Part shown: one piece after another, positions 8,973 to 17,615 of the stretch
How the letters are laid out: the number at the start of each line of letters is the position of its first letter
How positions within the stretch are numbered: position 1 is the first letter of the stretch
NCBI RefSeq assembly: GCF_017068395.1
Contig: NZ_CP070619.1
Coordinates: 7,440,001 to 7,504,000, forward strand
Length of the DNA: 64,000 bases
Direction of reading: 5' to 3'
DNA from: Rhodococcus pseudokoreensis
GTDB lineage: Bacteria > Actinomycetota > Actinomycetes > Mycobacteriales > Mycobacteriaceae
Position numbers and translations under genes: made by a program
Notes under the pieces: model-generated
Told to the model about the DNA's origin: nothing
The model's input: only the letters and a program-made list of their open reading frames with translations
Databases searched by the model: none

Positions 8973-9835
8973 CGTTCTTTCCTGACAACACTTCGAACGT
9001 GGTCCTCGCGGGCCCGGGCGAGGCAGCGGACCTTCCGGAGCGGGCCTGGTACCTGTCGGAACATCACCTCGTCGGACGTCAGTCCGGCGGGGTGGTGCTC
9101 GCCACCGGGTGGGCCGACTACACCGAGCCGAAGGCGAACCACCTGTGGTTCAAGACTGCGCGCGGCGACGGCGCATTCTGGCTCGGCGCCGTCGTCGAAC
9201 CGCGGGAGTTCTTCCTCCCGGTCTATGTGCACCGCACCGTGGGATCGCCGTTCCACGAGATCAACGACGGCTTCTGGTCGGACATCGACTACCACTTCGA
9301 ATCCCGGCTGCACGTCAACTCGTCCCGGGGAACGAAGTACGTCGACTTCCGTCTCGCGGACCAGCCGAAGGTGTCCATGGAATTCGATCCGGCGTTCGAC
9401 CAGTTCCAGCCGTACCTGATCCCGGTGATCTGTGGCCGGCCATGGTGGTACGGGCCCGAGGACGTGTTCGAGTGGACCAACGGCGAACCAGTGGAGGATC
9501 GCAAGCTGTTCAACTCCGGCGACCAGAAAGGCGAACCGGAGTTCACGATCCAAGGTCCGGGAGTCTTTCAGATCCCAGACGGACAGGGCGACGCCGTGGT
9601 CACGACCCCGAACCTGTATCCGGGTGAGGTCGCCCGCATCCACACCTCCCGGTCGAAGTACATCGCGAGGTCGAATATGCGCCCGAACCTGTACCGGGAC
9701 ATGGGTGCTCAACGATTCCGTTATCCGGTGCCGGGGCGGAAGTCGCTGGATATGTCGCGGCTGCGGGTGATCGGCGGCAATGAGTACTCGTCCCTGGTGG
9801 CTGTGATCAACCCGAAGTCGAGGAGGCCCTGGTGA
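8969..9835 (+). CDS. Distal tail protein (Dit-like minor tail protein)
   Basis: The GTG at 8969 overlaps the tape measure stop and has a GGGGG run eight bases upstream, so it is preferred to an in-frame GTG at 8936. The product is 288 residues. It is beta-rich with many aromatic residues ('ARGDGAFWLGAVVEPREFFLPVYVHRT', 'PYLIPVICGRPWWYG') and has a C-terminal 'RYPVPGRKSLDMSRLRVIGG' segment. Proteins directly after the tape measure in siphophages are distal tail proteins forming the ring that links tube and baseplate. Related actinophage proteins are usually annotated only as minor tail proteins. Confidence 0.7.
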   Translation: MTFFPDNTSNVVLAGPGEAADLPERAWYLSEHHLVGRQSGGVVLATGWADYTEPKANHLWFKTARGDGAFWLGAVVEPREFFLPVYVHRTVGSPFHEINDGFWSDIDYHFESRLHVNSSRGTKYVDFRLADQPKVSMEFDPAFDQFQPYLIPVICGRPWWYGPEDVFEWTNGEPVEDRKLFNSGDQKGEPEFTIQGPGVFQIPDGQGDAVVTTPNLYPGEVARIHTSRSKYIARSNMRPNLYRDMGAQRFRYPVPGRKSLDMSRLRVIGGNEYSSLVAVINPKSRRPW

Positions 9836-11409
9836 CCGCACCTGTTCTCGATGACCTGGATCAGCCGTCACCGTTGGACTGGTGGTCGGCGCAGATGTAC
9901 GCCGAACTGATCGACACCGAACCTCCGCGCGGCGACGCCGCGGAGTTCGAGGTGGAGATCTTCGACTCCGCGTACGGGCCGCTCGGCCTGATCGGCGACT
10001 ACCAGACCGCCAAGGTGAAGTTCACCCACAACGCGGTCGGTGTCGGGGAACTCGTCATCGCCGGGGACCACGAGTTCGGCAAGCTCGTCATGTCCTGCGA
10101 CGACACCGTGGTCCCGATCCGGGTGACGTACAACGGGAAACACTTCGACTCCCGCGTCCTCAAAGCGGTCAAGCGGGGGATCAAGGGCCAGAAGACGATC
10201 ACGATCACCTTGGTCGACACGTGGGCGTGGTTCCACGCGATCATGGCGTACCCGATGCCGCTTCCCGGTTTCGAGGAGGTCCAGTTCCCGCCACAGGATC
10301 TGTACATCGGGCCTCTACGGGGTGGGATCTACTGGTACCTGCAACGCAACGTGTGGCGGCTGCAGCTCCGCACCGGTGCCTGCCCGATCACGCTGCTCCC
10401 GTACGACGCACTGCATGACACGTCCGAGATGGTCACCATGCAGGCGCGGATGGTGCCGCTGGATGAGTTGTTCACCGAGCACCTCAAAGGTAAGTCGGTG
10501 CAGGTGCGGGCCCGGATGTGGATCAAGGGCCGGGACCCACAGCCGATGCCCGACAAGGTCACCCTGCTCGAGTCCCAGGTCATCGTCGACGTTGTCGACC
10601 GACCGAAGACTGGCGGCCTGATCAACACCGGCACGATCATTGACTCGATCATCAACACGATCGGTGAGGCCATCGCTGACGGTATCGACGCAGTGATCGG
10701 TGGATGGTTGCCTGGCCTGGCCGACATCATCACTGACAAGCTCAAGCAGCAGGAGCTGCCGTCGTGCATCTGGTCGGAAGACTCTGACGGAATCCTTGAC
10801 GCCACAGTCGAAGCCAGCCACCCCAACGGCTACTCGGCGGTGGTCGGCGGACGCAGCCCGACGTGGATGAACAAGCTCCTGCAGATGGGAATCGAGACAG
10901 GTATCTCTGCCCTGCTGGCCTGGGCGGGGCTGGTCATCCCGGGGCTCGCGTCGGCGCTGTCGGGTGTCCTCAACGACGTGTTCCTGGCATTCATGAAGGC
11001 CACGAACTACCAGCTGAAGAAGAAGCTGGGCCCGTTCGGATTCCCCGAGGTGTTCGGCAACGGCGGATCCGGCGCCTACACCTTCTCCGGCAAGGCAGTC
11101 GCCGAGAAGACACTGTTCGAGAACGCCGGCAAACGCCGCGGCAAGGTCGAGGTCATCGACTGGGCACCGTTCGGTGCGTTCGAGGACTACGACACCGGCC
11201 ACCTCGTCGGCTGGGAGGACTCCGACGAAGAGGACACCTTCTTCGACCGCGCGTTCTCGATCGAGGTCGAAGACACCCGAGAAGACCGAGTGAAGGTCAG
11301 CACCATCATCGGCGACGACGAACCCGACAAGGCCCCGGGCCAGCTGATGGGCGAGAAGATCGCCCGCCTGTTCTCGTTCGTCAACGCCGCCACACTCGCC
11401 ATGAACTAG
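9832..11409 (+). CDS. Tail hub/baseplate minor tail protein (Gp37-like)
   Basis: This 525-residue protein starts with GTG overlapping the previous stop. The N-terminal region ('EVEIFDSAYGPLGLIGDYQTAKVKFTHNAVGVGELVIAGDH') has the strand pattern of the tail-associated hub found in Rhodococcus phage ReqiPepy6 Gp37-like proteins. A central hydrophobic helix pair (residues about 345 to 385) and a C-terminal strand domain follow. The position as the second gene after the tape measure fits the Tal/gp27-like hub of the baseplate. I see no peptidase motif in it. Confidence 0.7.
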   Translation: MTAPVLDDLDQPSPLDWWSAQMYAELIDTEPPRGDAAEFEVEIFDSAYGPLGLIGDYQTAKVKFTHNAVGVGELVIAGDHEFGKLVMSCDDTVVPIRVTYNGKHFDSRVLKAVKRGIKGQKTITITLVDTWAWFHAIMAYPMPLPGFEEVQFPPQDLYIGPLRGGIYWYLQRNVWRLQLRTGACPITLLPYDALHDTSEMVTMQARMVPLDELFTEHLKGKSVQVRARMWIKGRDPQPMPDKVTLLESQVIVDVVDRPKTGGLINTGTIIDSIINTIGEAIADGIDAVIGGWLPGLADIITDKLKQQELPSCIWSEDSDGILDATVEASHPNGYSAVVGGRSPTWMNKLLQMGIETGISALLAWAGLVIPGLASALSGVLNDVFLAFMKATNYQLKKKLGPFGFPEVFGNGGSGAYTFSGKAVAEKTLFENAGKRRGKVEVIDWAPFGAFEDYDTGHLVGWEDSDEEDTFFDRAFSIEVEDTREDRVKVSTIIGDDEPDKAPGQLMGEKIARLFSFVNAATLAMN

Positions 11410-11418
11410 GAGCAACCC

Positions 11419-11856
11419 ATGACCTGGACTGGTGACCCCATCTGGCTCGCAGACGTACTGCGCGCCGAGGGGCTCAACGTCATCGAACACGACGGCTGGC
11501 GCGACCGCGGACACGGGGACTTCCTCGACATCCGCGGTGTCCTGTGCCACCACACCGCCGGCGGCGGAAGCAACGACTGGCGCATCGTCCAGAACGGCCG
11601 CCCCGACCTCGAAGGCCCACTCGCGCAGCTGGTCCTTGAGCGGGATGGAGCCTGGCGGATCATCGCGGTGGGCGTCTGCTGGCACGCCGGCCGCGGATCC
11701 TGGCCCGGCTGGCCCACGAACAACGCCAATTTCCACACCATCGGCGTCGAGGCCGTCTCCCGCGGCGACGGATCCGACTGGACCCCGGTGCAGCTCGCCT
11801 CCTACAAACGCGGCTGCGCGGCGATCATGCGCAAGCTCGGACGGAGGGCCGCCTGA
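11419..11856 (+). CDS. Endolysin, N-terminal part of amidase_2 domain (disrupted)
   Basis: The product is 145 residues, starting at ATG after AGGAGCAACCC. Residues about 36 to 120 are the first two thirds of an N-acetylmuramoyl-L-alanine amidase (amidase_2/PGRP) domain: the zinc ligand motif VLCHHTAGG, the WHAGRG strand and 'FHTIGVEAVSRG'. Known family members continue after a 'xxxIMRKLG' helix into a 'V.GHKEY....K.DPG' motif carrying the other two zinc ligands. Here the frame ends at TGA directly before that motif, which is instead found in the next frame. The protein alone lacks two zinc ligands and should be inactive. Confidence 0.7.
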   Translation: MTWTGDPIWLADVLRAEGLNVIEHDGWRDRGHGDFLDIRGVLCHHTAGGGSNDWRIVQNGRPDLEGPLAQLVLERDGAWRIIAVGVCWHAGRGSWPGWPTNNANFHTIGVEAVSRGDGSDWTPVQLASYKRGCAAIMRKLGRRAA

Positions 11857-12338
11857 TGGGCGACGTTGTGGGACACAAGGAATACAGCAGCGAGGGAAAG
11901 ATCGACCCCGCCGGCATCGACATGAATGCCTTCCGGCGGGACGTCCGACGCATAATCGACACCCCGCCCGGTGCGGGTGCACCGCCCCCAGGAGGCAACG
12001 TGACTGACCAGCAGATCGCAGAGATCCACAACCAGGTGGGCGTCGTCCACCCGGTCCGCCAGGTGTTCCAGAAGGTGTTCTACAACGTCAAGGACGGCAA
12101 GTTCTGGCTCCGCGCCGGCGCCGCCGACATCTGGAACGAAGTCGTGTGGGACGGGTACGTCAACCCGGTAGACCTGCTCGACGGCAAGGACGACCCAGAC
12201 CTCAAGCCGGACAGCCCCAACAAGGCGCGCCGCGGCTCGCTGATCTCCTACGTCCTCGGCACCTACCGCGAGGCAAGTCTCGCCCGCCGCAACACCGACA
12301 AGATCCTCGAACTCCTCAACGACAAGGCAGGCAAGTGA
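11856..12338 (+). CDS. Endolysin, C-terminal part with remaining zinc ligands
   Basis: This 160-residue frame begins at an ATG within TGATG at 11854-11858. Its first 30 residues (MGDVVGHKEYSSEGKIDPAG, then IDMNAFRRDV) are the end of the amidase_2 domain, with the second zinc His in GHKEY and the Asp of KIDP. A Pro/Gly linker follows and then a C-terminal domain of about 105 residues ('EIHNQVGVVHPVRQVFQKVFYNVKDGKF') that may bind the wall or the virion. It may be made by coupled reinitiation, or it may be the separated half of a broken endolysin gene. Confidence 0.6.
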   Translation: MGDVVGHKEYSSEGKIDPAGIDMNAFRRDVRRIIDTPPGAGAPPPGGNVTDQQIAEIHNQVGVVHPVRQVFQKVFYNVKDGKFWLRAGAADIWNEVVWDGYVNPVDLLDGKDDPDLKPDSPNKARRGSLISYVLGTYREASLARRNTDKILELLNDKAGK

Positions 12339-12721
12339 TGAGCACCCTCGACACAATCCGCCACACCATCCCGGCGGCAGCTCGGGACCGGATCTACACC
12401 TACGCCACTGCGGCGGTGCTGATGGTCGCTGGCCTGGGCTACATCTCGCAGGAGGAGGCGGCCCTCTGGGTGGCGGTCACCGGTGCCTCGATCGTCTTGC
12501 TGTTCGCCCTGCTGCACTCCACCTCGCCGTGGCGTACCGCCCTGTACGCGCTGCTAGCAACGCTCGCACCGCTCGCATTGTGGTATTCCATCGGTACAGA
12601 AACCGGGTGGACGGCGGTCCTCACATTCGCCGCGACCATCTTCGGAATCACCAGGGCGGCCGCCAAGACTCCAGTCGTCATTGACGGACAGGTCGAGGGC
12701 GTCACCGACACGGAGCTCTGA
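12338..12721 (+). CDS. Holin
   Basis: The ATG at 12338 overlaps the upstream TGA. The 127-residue product begins with a short polar segment ('MSTLDTIRHTIPAAARDRIY') followed by three hydrophobic helices at about residues 21 to 42, 44 to 62 and 68 to 105, and an acidic C-terminus. This layout, and a position right after the amidase gene, matches small actinophage holins that form membrane lesions and time lysis. The open frame extends further upstream but only in the shadow of the amidase gene. Confidence 0.75.
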   Translation: MSTLDTIRHTIPAAARDRIYTYATAAVLMVAGLGYISQEEAALWVAVTGASIVLLFALLHSTSPWRTALYALLATLAPLALWYSIGTETGWTAVLTFAATIFGITRAAAKTPVVIDGQVEGVTDTEL

Positions 12722-12723
12722 GC

Positions 12724-13077
12724 GTGGCCGGGCTGCTCGACTGGCTCGACACTTTCGGTCTCGGCGCGATCATCCTGGCCCTGCTGCTATGGATTCGCAA
12801 TCTACGCAAGGACCGCGCCGAGACCGGGAAGCTCGACGCCGAGGCTGCGCATGTCATCGCCGACGCCGCGGCCGGACTGGTCGGCCCGCTCAGTGAACGG
12901 GTCGGGCGGATGGAGCAGCGCATCGACGTTCTCGAAGAGGAGAACGCCCGCAAGACAAAGCTTCTCGACTCGGCTATCCGGTTCATCCGCGAACTCCTGG
13001 CATGGATCGAACGCCACGTCCCCGACCACCATCCACCGACGATCCCGGCGGATCTGGAAAGCGAGATTGAGCGATGA
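12724..13077 (+). CDS. Membrane-anchored coiled-coil protein of the lysis module
   Basis: This 117-residue protein starts with GTG just after the holin stop. Residues 11 to 24 (LGAIILALLLWIRN) form a single membrane segment. The remainder is a long charged helix with heptad character ('LVGPLSERVGRMEQRIDVLEEENARKTKLL') and a Pro-rich end. The position next to the holin suggests a lysis accessory protein, for example a second holin, pinholin modulator or spanin-like protein. The sequence does not decide between these. Its stop overlaps the next ATG. Confidence 0.55.
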   Translation: MAGLLDWLDTFGLGAIILALLLWIRNLRKDRAETGKLDAEAAHVIADAAAGLVGPLSERVGRMEQRIDVLEEENARKTKLLDSAIRFIRELLAWIERHVPDHHPPTIPADLESEIER

Positions 13078-14144
13078 CTGGTTTCAACTTCTCTCTGCCG
13101 ATGACGCTGAAGCTGCGGTTGAAGGATCAGTGGGACATCCGCACTACCGGCCGCGGTGTCGCGGAGATCGAGGCCGGGGAGATGAACGTCGACGTCCTCG
13201 CCTACAAGGGCGACCCGGGCGAAGCTGGCCGGGACGGTGTTCCCCCGCGGTTCATGGGCGACGTCGCTGTCATCGGCGATCTCCCTGACCCGAACACCCT
13301 CGACCCGGACTACGACCTCGGCAAATGGTGGGGTGTCACCGGATCCCAGGACGCCTGGTTCTACAACGGCACCCCGACGCTGGAGCGCCGCGAGAACTAC
13401 ATCGGCGCCCCCGGCGCCACCGGGCCGGCGCCGACCCTGACGAAGGGCACCATCACCCAGGGCGCGGACTGGGGATTCTCGATCGAGCAGGTCGGCACGA
13501 CCAACGCCTACAAGCTGAACATCGTGGCCAAGCCCGGCCCGGCAGGTGAGGACTCGACCGTTCCGGGCCCGACCGCCACCATCGAAACCGCGTCGGACTT
13601 CGACGACACCACCGAACCCGAGACCGGTGACGTCCTGGTGAAACTGTCGAACGGCAAGTGGGGGCCGGGCACCGTCGCGATGTCGCCGGGCGTGTACAAG
13701 AAGGTCGGCTCTGAAACGGATTGGCTGGCCGTCGACACCGGCAGCAACTGGAACGGCGAATACCAGACCATCACCACGCTGACGATTCCTCCGCAGCCCT
13801 GGGCGTACGAGCCGGATGTGTACGGGCTGGTCGAGTTTATGGTCGCCGGCAACAACGTGCGGATGGATCTCGAGGCCCGCCTCGGCGCGGTGTCCGGTCC
13901 GTTGCTCGGGCGCGGCGCCGGTGACGCGGTCGGGTTGTTCGAGTCCGAGTGGACCGCCCGCACGCTGGTTCCCGGAGCGGACGAGACCGCACCCGCGGGC
14001 GCTGGTTCCACGATCGTCCCGGCCAGCACCACCGCGGTGATCTACCTGCTCGGCCGTCGTGTCGACTCGTCGGCGAAGATGCGGTTCCAGACCCGCAAGG
14101 AGCGCGCGTTTCTGCGGGTGCGGCCGATGCCGGTGATCGGATGA
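13074..14144 (+). CDS. Minor tail protein with collagen-like triplets
   Basis: This 356-residue protein begins at ATG overlapping the upstream stop. Short Gly-X-Y runs occur near residue 42 (YKGDPGEAGRDG) and residue 113 (GAPGATGPAP), separated by a beta-rich module. The C-terminal third resembles the 'WNGEYQTITTLTIPPQPW...V.G.VEF' receptor-binding-type modules of actinophage tail fibres. The gene lies after the lysis cassette, an arrangement known in several Rhodococcus and Gordonia phages. The function is inferred to be a virion fibre or host-contact protein. Confidence 0.6.
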   Translation: MTGFNFSLPMTLKLRLKDQWDIRTTGRGVAEIEAGEMNVDVLAYKGDPGEAGRDGVPPRFMGDVAVIGDLPDPNTLDPDYDLGKWWGVTGSQDAWFYNGTPTLERRENYIGAPGATGPAPTLTKGTITQGADWGFSIEQVGTTNAYKLNIVAKPGPAGEDSTVPGPTATIETASDFDDTTEPETGDVLVKLSNGKWGPGTVAMSPGVYKKVGSETDWLAVDTGSNWNGEYQTITTLTIPPQPWAYEPDVYGLVEFMVAGNNVRMDLEARLGAVSGPLLGRGAGDAVGLFESEWTARTLVPGADETAPAGAGSTIVPASTTAVIYLLGRRVDSSAKMRFQTRKERAFLRVRPMPVIG

Positions 14145-16759
14145 CCGATCGACCGACTCCGGAGTTCTTCGACCCACTGAAGCCGCACATCGGTTTCACC
14201 GGCGCCGAGTTCGGGCCACCGACCGGGCTCGACCTGAGCAACATCCCTGTCCTGCGCGAGGCCGGCGCGAAGCTCGACGAGGGCATCTGGGATCCGGCGC
14301 ACCAGATCATCACCGCACTGACTGGTGTCGTCGAGGGCGGCATCGAGGACCTCGAAGAGTGGATCCTCTCCGTCCCGATCCTCGGCGACATCTACGCCGT
14401 CATCAAGAAGCTCCTGACCGGCGAGGGAGACACCGAACTCCCCGAGATCCTCGCCGACGTACCGATCCTCGGCGACCTTATCGCGATCCTGTCCGGTGTC
14501 GAGGACGGCAACGTCAACGACGTCGGAACCTGGGTGAGCAATCTCATCGGCAATGTCACCGGACTCGGGAAGAACACCAACCGCATCCTGATGGAGCTGC
14601 AGGCAAAGCTCTCCGACGGCGCCAAGTTCACCGACACGTTCGACCGGGCCGACAACACCAGCGTCCTCGGCAACGGGTGGGTGCAAGGCGGCGCTGGTGC
14701 GGCGTTGGGCATCCTCGGCAACGCGGCCCGAATCGACAACTCCGGCGGCATCACCGCTGCGGTTGGGCGCCGGTATGCGATCTGTCCACAGGTGGCGGAC
14801 AGCGACAGCATGACGGTGGCCGCCGGGGTGAACAACGCCGGCGTCGCAGTCGGTGCGATGACGTCGCTGTTCATCCGGGCCAACGCCACCCTTACCGAGT
14901 TCGTCTACGCGAACGTCCATGGCCGCTCGGTGTACCTGGGGCGAGGCACCCGGTCGGGGACAACGTGGACGTTCAGCGACTGGACGTCGAAGACGACGGG
15001 TGTGAACATCCCCGAAGGGGCGCTCCTCGAGCTGCAGGCCAACGGCAGCAACTACGTCCTCACCTGCAACGGTCAAACCCTCCTGAGCCACCTGGACTCT
15101 TCGAGCTACCCGATCGACTCGTCTCATCGGACAGTGGGGTTCGCATCGGAGACGAGGGCGGTGGGGCTCGGTGGCCTGTTCCGGGACTTCTCCTGGGGCT
15201 TGGTGGCATTCACCCTCCGAAGTGCGGTCACTCTCGCTGCTCTCGACACCGCGAAGGCGGCAGCGGACAGCGCCGTAGTGGCGGCAGACGACGCCACACA
15301 GACCGCGGTGGGAGTAGCCAACACCCTGGCCGAATACACCTCAGGCGACGAGGGCGCAGGAAACTCGGGACAATCCTTCTTCGAGACCTTCCCAGGTCCG
15401 AGCATCGCATCCGTGTGGTCGCTGACCACAGCGGGCGCACTGGCCATCTCCAACCAGGTGCTCAACGTCGCCTCTTCGGCGGCGGAGTTGGTCTTCCACT
15501 CAATGCGGTACAACGTGGCCGGCACGGACACCAACGACATGTCGGTGAGGTGTGTGGTCGCTGACACCGGTAGCGCGTTCTCGCTGGGTTGCCCGACGGT
15601 GCTGTACGGCCGTCTGGCCAGTGGTGGCGGTTCGTTCGTGTACTGCAAGATCTACAAGGACCGCATCACGATCGGCAAGGGTGGCGGGTCCTATGGCTCA
15701 TTCGACTCGCCGTGGGCTTCGATCAGTTCGGTCGCCCTCAAGGCGGGGTACACGGTCGACTTCCGGATGCTCGGCAACGTCTACTCGGTGCGGGTTAACG
15801 GCGTCCAGGTGATGACGTACACCGACGCGGGGAACACGGCGACGATCGGCTTGTCCAACCGCTTCGGCGGCATGGGCTTCTCGAAGGACGACATCCCGTT
15901 CGGGTACATCAGAGGACCTGGCGTCACGGCCTGGACTATGAACGACATCCAGCCGCAGACCTACAACGGCATCGGCTGGGGCCTGTACCGCGCTAACGCG
16001 TCCGCAGTGAATCTGTCGCCGACTGTCCTCAGCGACTACATGTTCGCGGGGGTGTTCGACAACACGCGGTGGTCGCAGGGCTGCACGGTGTCGAACCAGG
16101 CCAATGGCGAAATCACAATCACCAAGGCGGGCCCGTACTCCATCACAGTCGGGTACGAGACCCCTGCCTTCACCGAAGACGAGAACGCCAAGCACGGAGC
16201 CTTGCTCTGGAAGTCGGTCGGCCTCGCGGGGTACAACGTCATCCGACGCGGCGACCAGGCAGAGGACACCCGACAGCACTCCGAAACGTTCAACGTCTAC
16301 CTCGACGTCGGCGACATCGTCCGAGGTGGCTTCTACTGCACCCTTTCCTCCCGCGACAGCGTGAGCGGCGACGCCTTCGGCACTCGGACGTACTTCGACG
16401 GCGCGCTGGTAGCCAACCCGATTGGGCGTAAAGGCGACAAGGGCGACAAAGGAGATAAGGGTGACCAAGGCAACCCGGGCATAGCTGGCCCCGGCCTGGA
16501 CCTCGACGGCACGGTCGCAACCTACGGGGCGCTCCCCACCCTTACCAGCGGTGATGTCGGCAAGCAGTACCTGGTGTCCGGTGAGGACCGCGCCTACCTC
16601 TGGTTGGGAAGCGCGTGGCACGCCACCGCCGGGAACGGCATCAACCTCCGTGGCCCGCAGGGCAACCCGGGGACGAACGGCACGAATGTGACACTCCAGC
16701 GGGTGACGTCGCTTCCTGGATCAGGCACTGTCGGTGTCATCTACTGGATCCCGGTGTAG
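14141..16759 (+). CDS. Large minor tail/tail-fibre protein
   Basis: The product is 872 residues, starting at the ATG at 14141 that overlaps the upstream stop (ATGA). An N-terminal helical segment (residues 1 to 165) is followed by two related beta-sandwich modules of laminin-G type, starting near residues 166 ('TDTFDRADNTSVLGNGW') and 408 ('SFFETFPGPSIASVW'). A third beta region follows. A collagen-like run lies at residues about 761 to 785 (GRKGDKGDKGDKGDQGNPG), and a second short one near 837. Collagen repeats and sandwich modules are common in trimeric phage fibres that bind the host surface. Confidence 0.7.
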   Translation: MTDRPTPEFFDPLKPHIGFTGAEFGPPTGLDLSNIPVLREAGAKLDEGIWDPAHQIITALTGVVEGGIEDLEEWILSVPILGDIYAVIKKLLTGEGDTELPEILADVPILGDLIAILSGVEDGNVNDVGTWVSNLIGNVTGLGKNTNRILMELQAKLSDGAKFTDTFDRADNTSVLGNGWVQGGAGAALGILGNAARIDNSGGITAAVGRRYAICPQVADSDSMTVAAGVNNAGVAVGAMTSLFIRANATLTEFVYANVHGRSVYLGRGTRSGTTWTFSDWTSKTTGVNIPEGALLELQANGSNYVLTCNGQTLLSHLDSSSYPIDSSHRTVGFASETRAVGLGGLFRDFSWGLVAFTLRSAVTLAALDTAKAAADSAVVAADDATQTAVGVANTLAEYTSGDEGAGNSGQSFFETFPGPSIASVWSLTTAGALAISNQVLNVASSAAELVFHSMRYNVAGTDTNDMSVRCVVADTGSAFSLGCPTVLYGRLASGGGSFVYCKIYKDRITIGKGGGSYGSFDSPWASISSVALKAGYTVDFRMLGNVYSVRVNGVQVMTYTDAGNTATIGLSNRFGGMGFSKDDIPFGYIRGPGVTAWTMNDIQPQTYNGIGWGLYRANASAVNLSPTVLSDYMFAGVFDNTRWSQGCTVSNQANGEITITKAGPYSITVGYETPAFTEDENAKHGALLWKSVGLAGYNVIRRGDQAEDTRQHSETFNVYLDVGDIVRGGFYCTLSSRDSVSGDAFGTRTYFDGALVANPIGRKGDKGDKGDKGDQGNPGIAGPGLDLDGTVATYGALPTLTSGDVGKQYLVSGEDRAYLWLGSAWHATAGNGINLRGPQGNPGTNGTNVTLQRVTSLPGSGTVGVIYWIPV

Positions 16760-16762
16760 CCC

Positions 16763-17476
16763 ATGAGCGGTCACATCTGGAATGGCTCGGCCTGGGAGCA
16801 GGCCAAGTCGATGCACCTGAGGAACGCCGCGAACACCGGCTGGGAGCAGGTCAAGGAGGCCTGGCGGTGGACCGGATCGGCGTGGGAACAGCTATACGCC
16901 CAGCCGATCTCTATCGTCGACGACTTCAACCGAGCGAACTCGACGACGATCGGTGGTGTCGGCTGGACCGAGTACGGCACCGCGGCAGCCATCGTTAGCA
17001 ACTCGCTAGCCTGGTCAGGTGGTTCTGACGGCAGTGGCGGGGTCGTCACCAACGGGTCCATCAACACCGACGATGGCTACGTCGAAGTGGTGCTTGGTGG
17101 GGCGAACGCACCCAACGGCACCGCCGACGCGTCACTGCTCGGGCGGATCAACGCAGCCGGTAGCTCCGGAATCTCCGCCGGCATCTTCTCGAACCAGTGC
17201 TTCATCTCGGTGCTGTCCGGTTCCCTGACCTCGCCGACGTACACGAACCTCGCCAGCAATTCGTCTGTATCCTTCGCGACAGGTGATGTAGTGCGGCTGG
17301 AGTTCTTCCGGGACAACTTCACCCTCAAGAAGAACGGCACCATAGTCCTTACCGCGACGGCGACGGTGAACACCGGACCCAACTATCGCCATGGCGCGCT
17401 ACGTGTAGAGCATGCGTTCTTCAACCAGTTCAGCTCGTCATTCAACAGCTTCAAGATCGCCGACTTCGGAGCGTAA
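16763..17476 (+). CDS. Minor tail protein with laminin-G-like module
   Basis: This 237-residue protein starts at ATG four bases after the previous stop. The first 55 residues contain three short repeats of a 'GW/AWEQxK' type ('WNGSAWEQAK', 'GWEQVKEAW', 'GSAWEQLYA'), which resemble a small attachment or shaft domain. Residues 56 to 237 form a beta-sandwich module starting 'IVDDFNRANSTTIGGVGW', clearly akin to the modules in the preceding fibre protein. It is the last gene of the late operon and probably codes a fibre tip or adhesion protein. Confidence 0.65.
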   Translation: MSGHIWNGSAWEQAKSMHLRNAANTGWEQVKEAWRWTGSAWEQLYAQPISIVDDFNRANSTTIGGVGWTEYGTAAAIVSNSLAWSGGSDGSGGVVTNGSINTDDGYVEVVLGGANAPNGTADASLLGRINAAGSSGISAGIFSNQCFISVLSGSLTSPTYTNLASNSSVSFATGDVVRLEFFRDNFTLKKNGTIVLTATATVNTGPNYRHGALRVEHAFFNQFSSSFNSFKIADFGA

Positions 17477-17488
17477 TTCACATCAGCG

Positions 17489-17516
17489 CCCCCGCCCTCG
17501 TCGACGAGGGCGGGGG
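17489..17516 (+). terminator. Strong terminator of the phage late operon
   Basis: A perfect 28-base palindrome (CCCCCGCCCTCGTC then its complement) begins 13 bases after the last tail gene stop and is followed by TTGTTCGT. It lies between + strand late genes and the convergent - strand accessory genes, so it probably works in both directions. Confidence 0.75.
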
Positions 17517-17615
17517 TTGTTCGTCAATCTCGAATCCTCACCCGCTGCGTGGCGCGGTTGGAGACTTCGTTCGGTGTTCCGCGTCTCCGTGAACAACACG
17601 TAATGCGATGTCCCC

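Noticed and set aside
11842-11858. Programmed frameshift joining the two amidase halves
   Set aside because: No X XXY YYZ heptamer or obvious stimulatory structure is present at the junction; a mutation or split gene is more likely.
10315-11982. A 555-codon - strand frame across the tail hub and amidase genes
   Set aside because: It spans two real + strand genes and has no recognisable domain.
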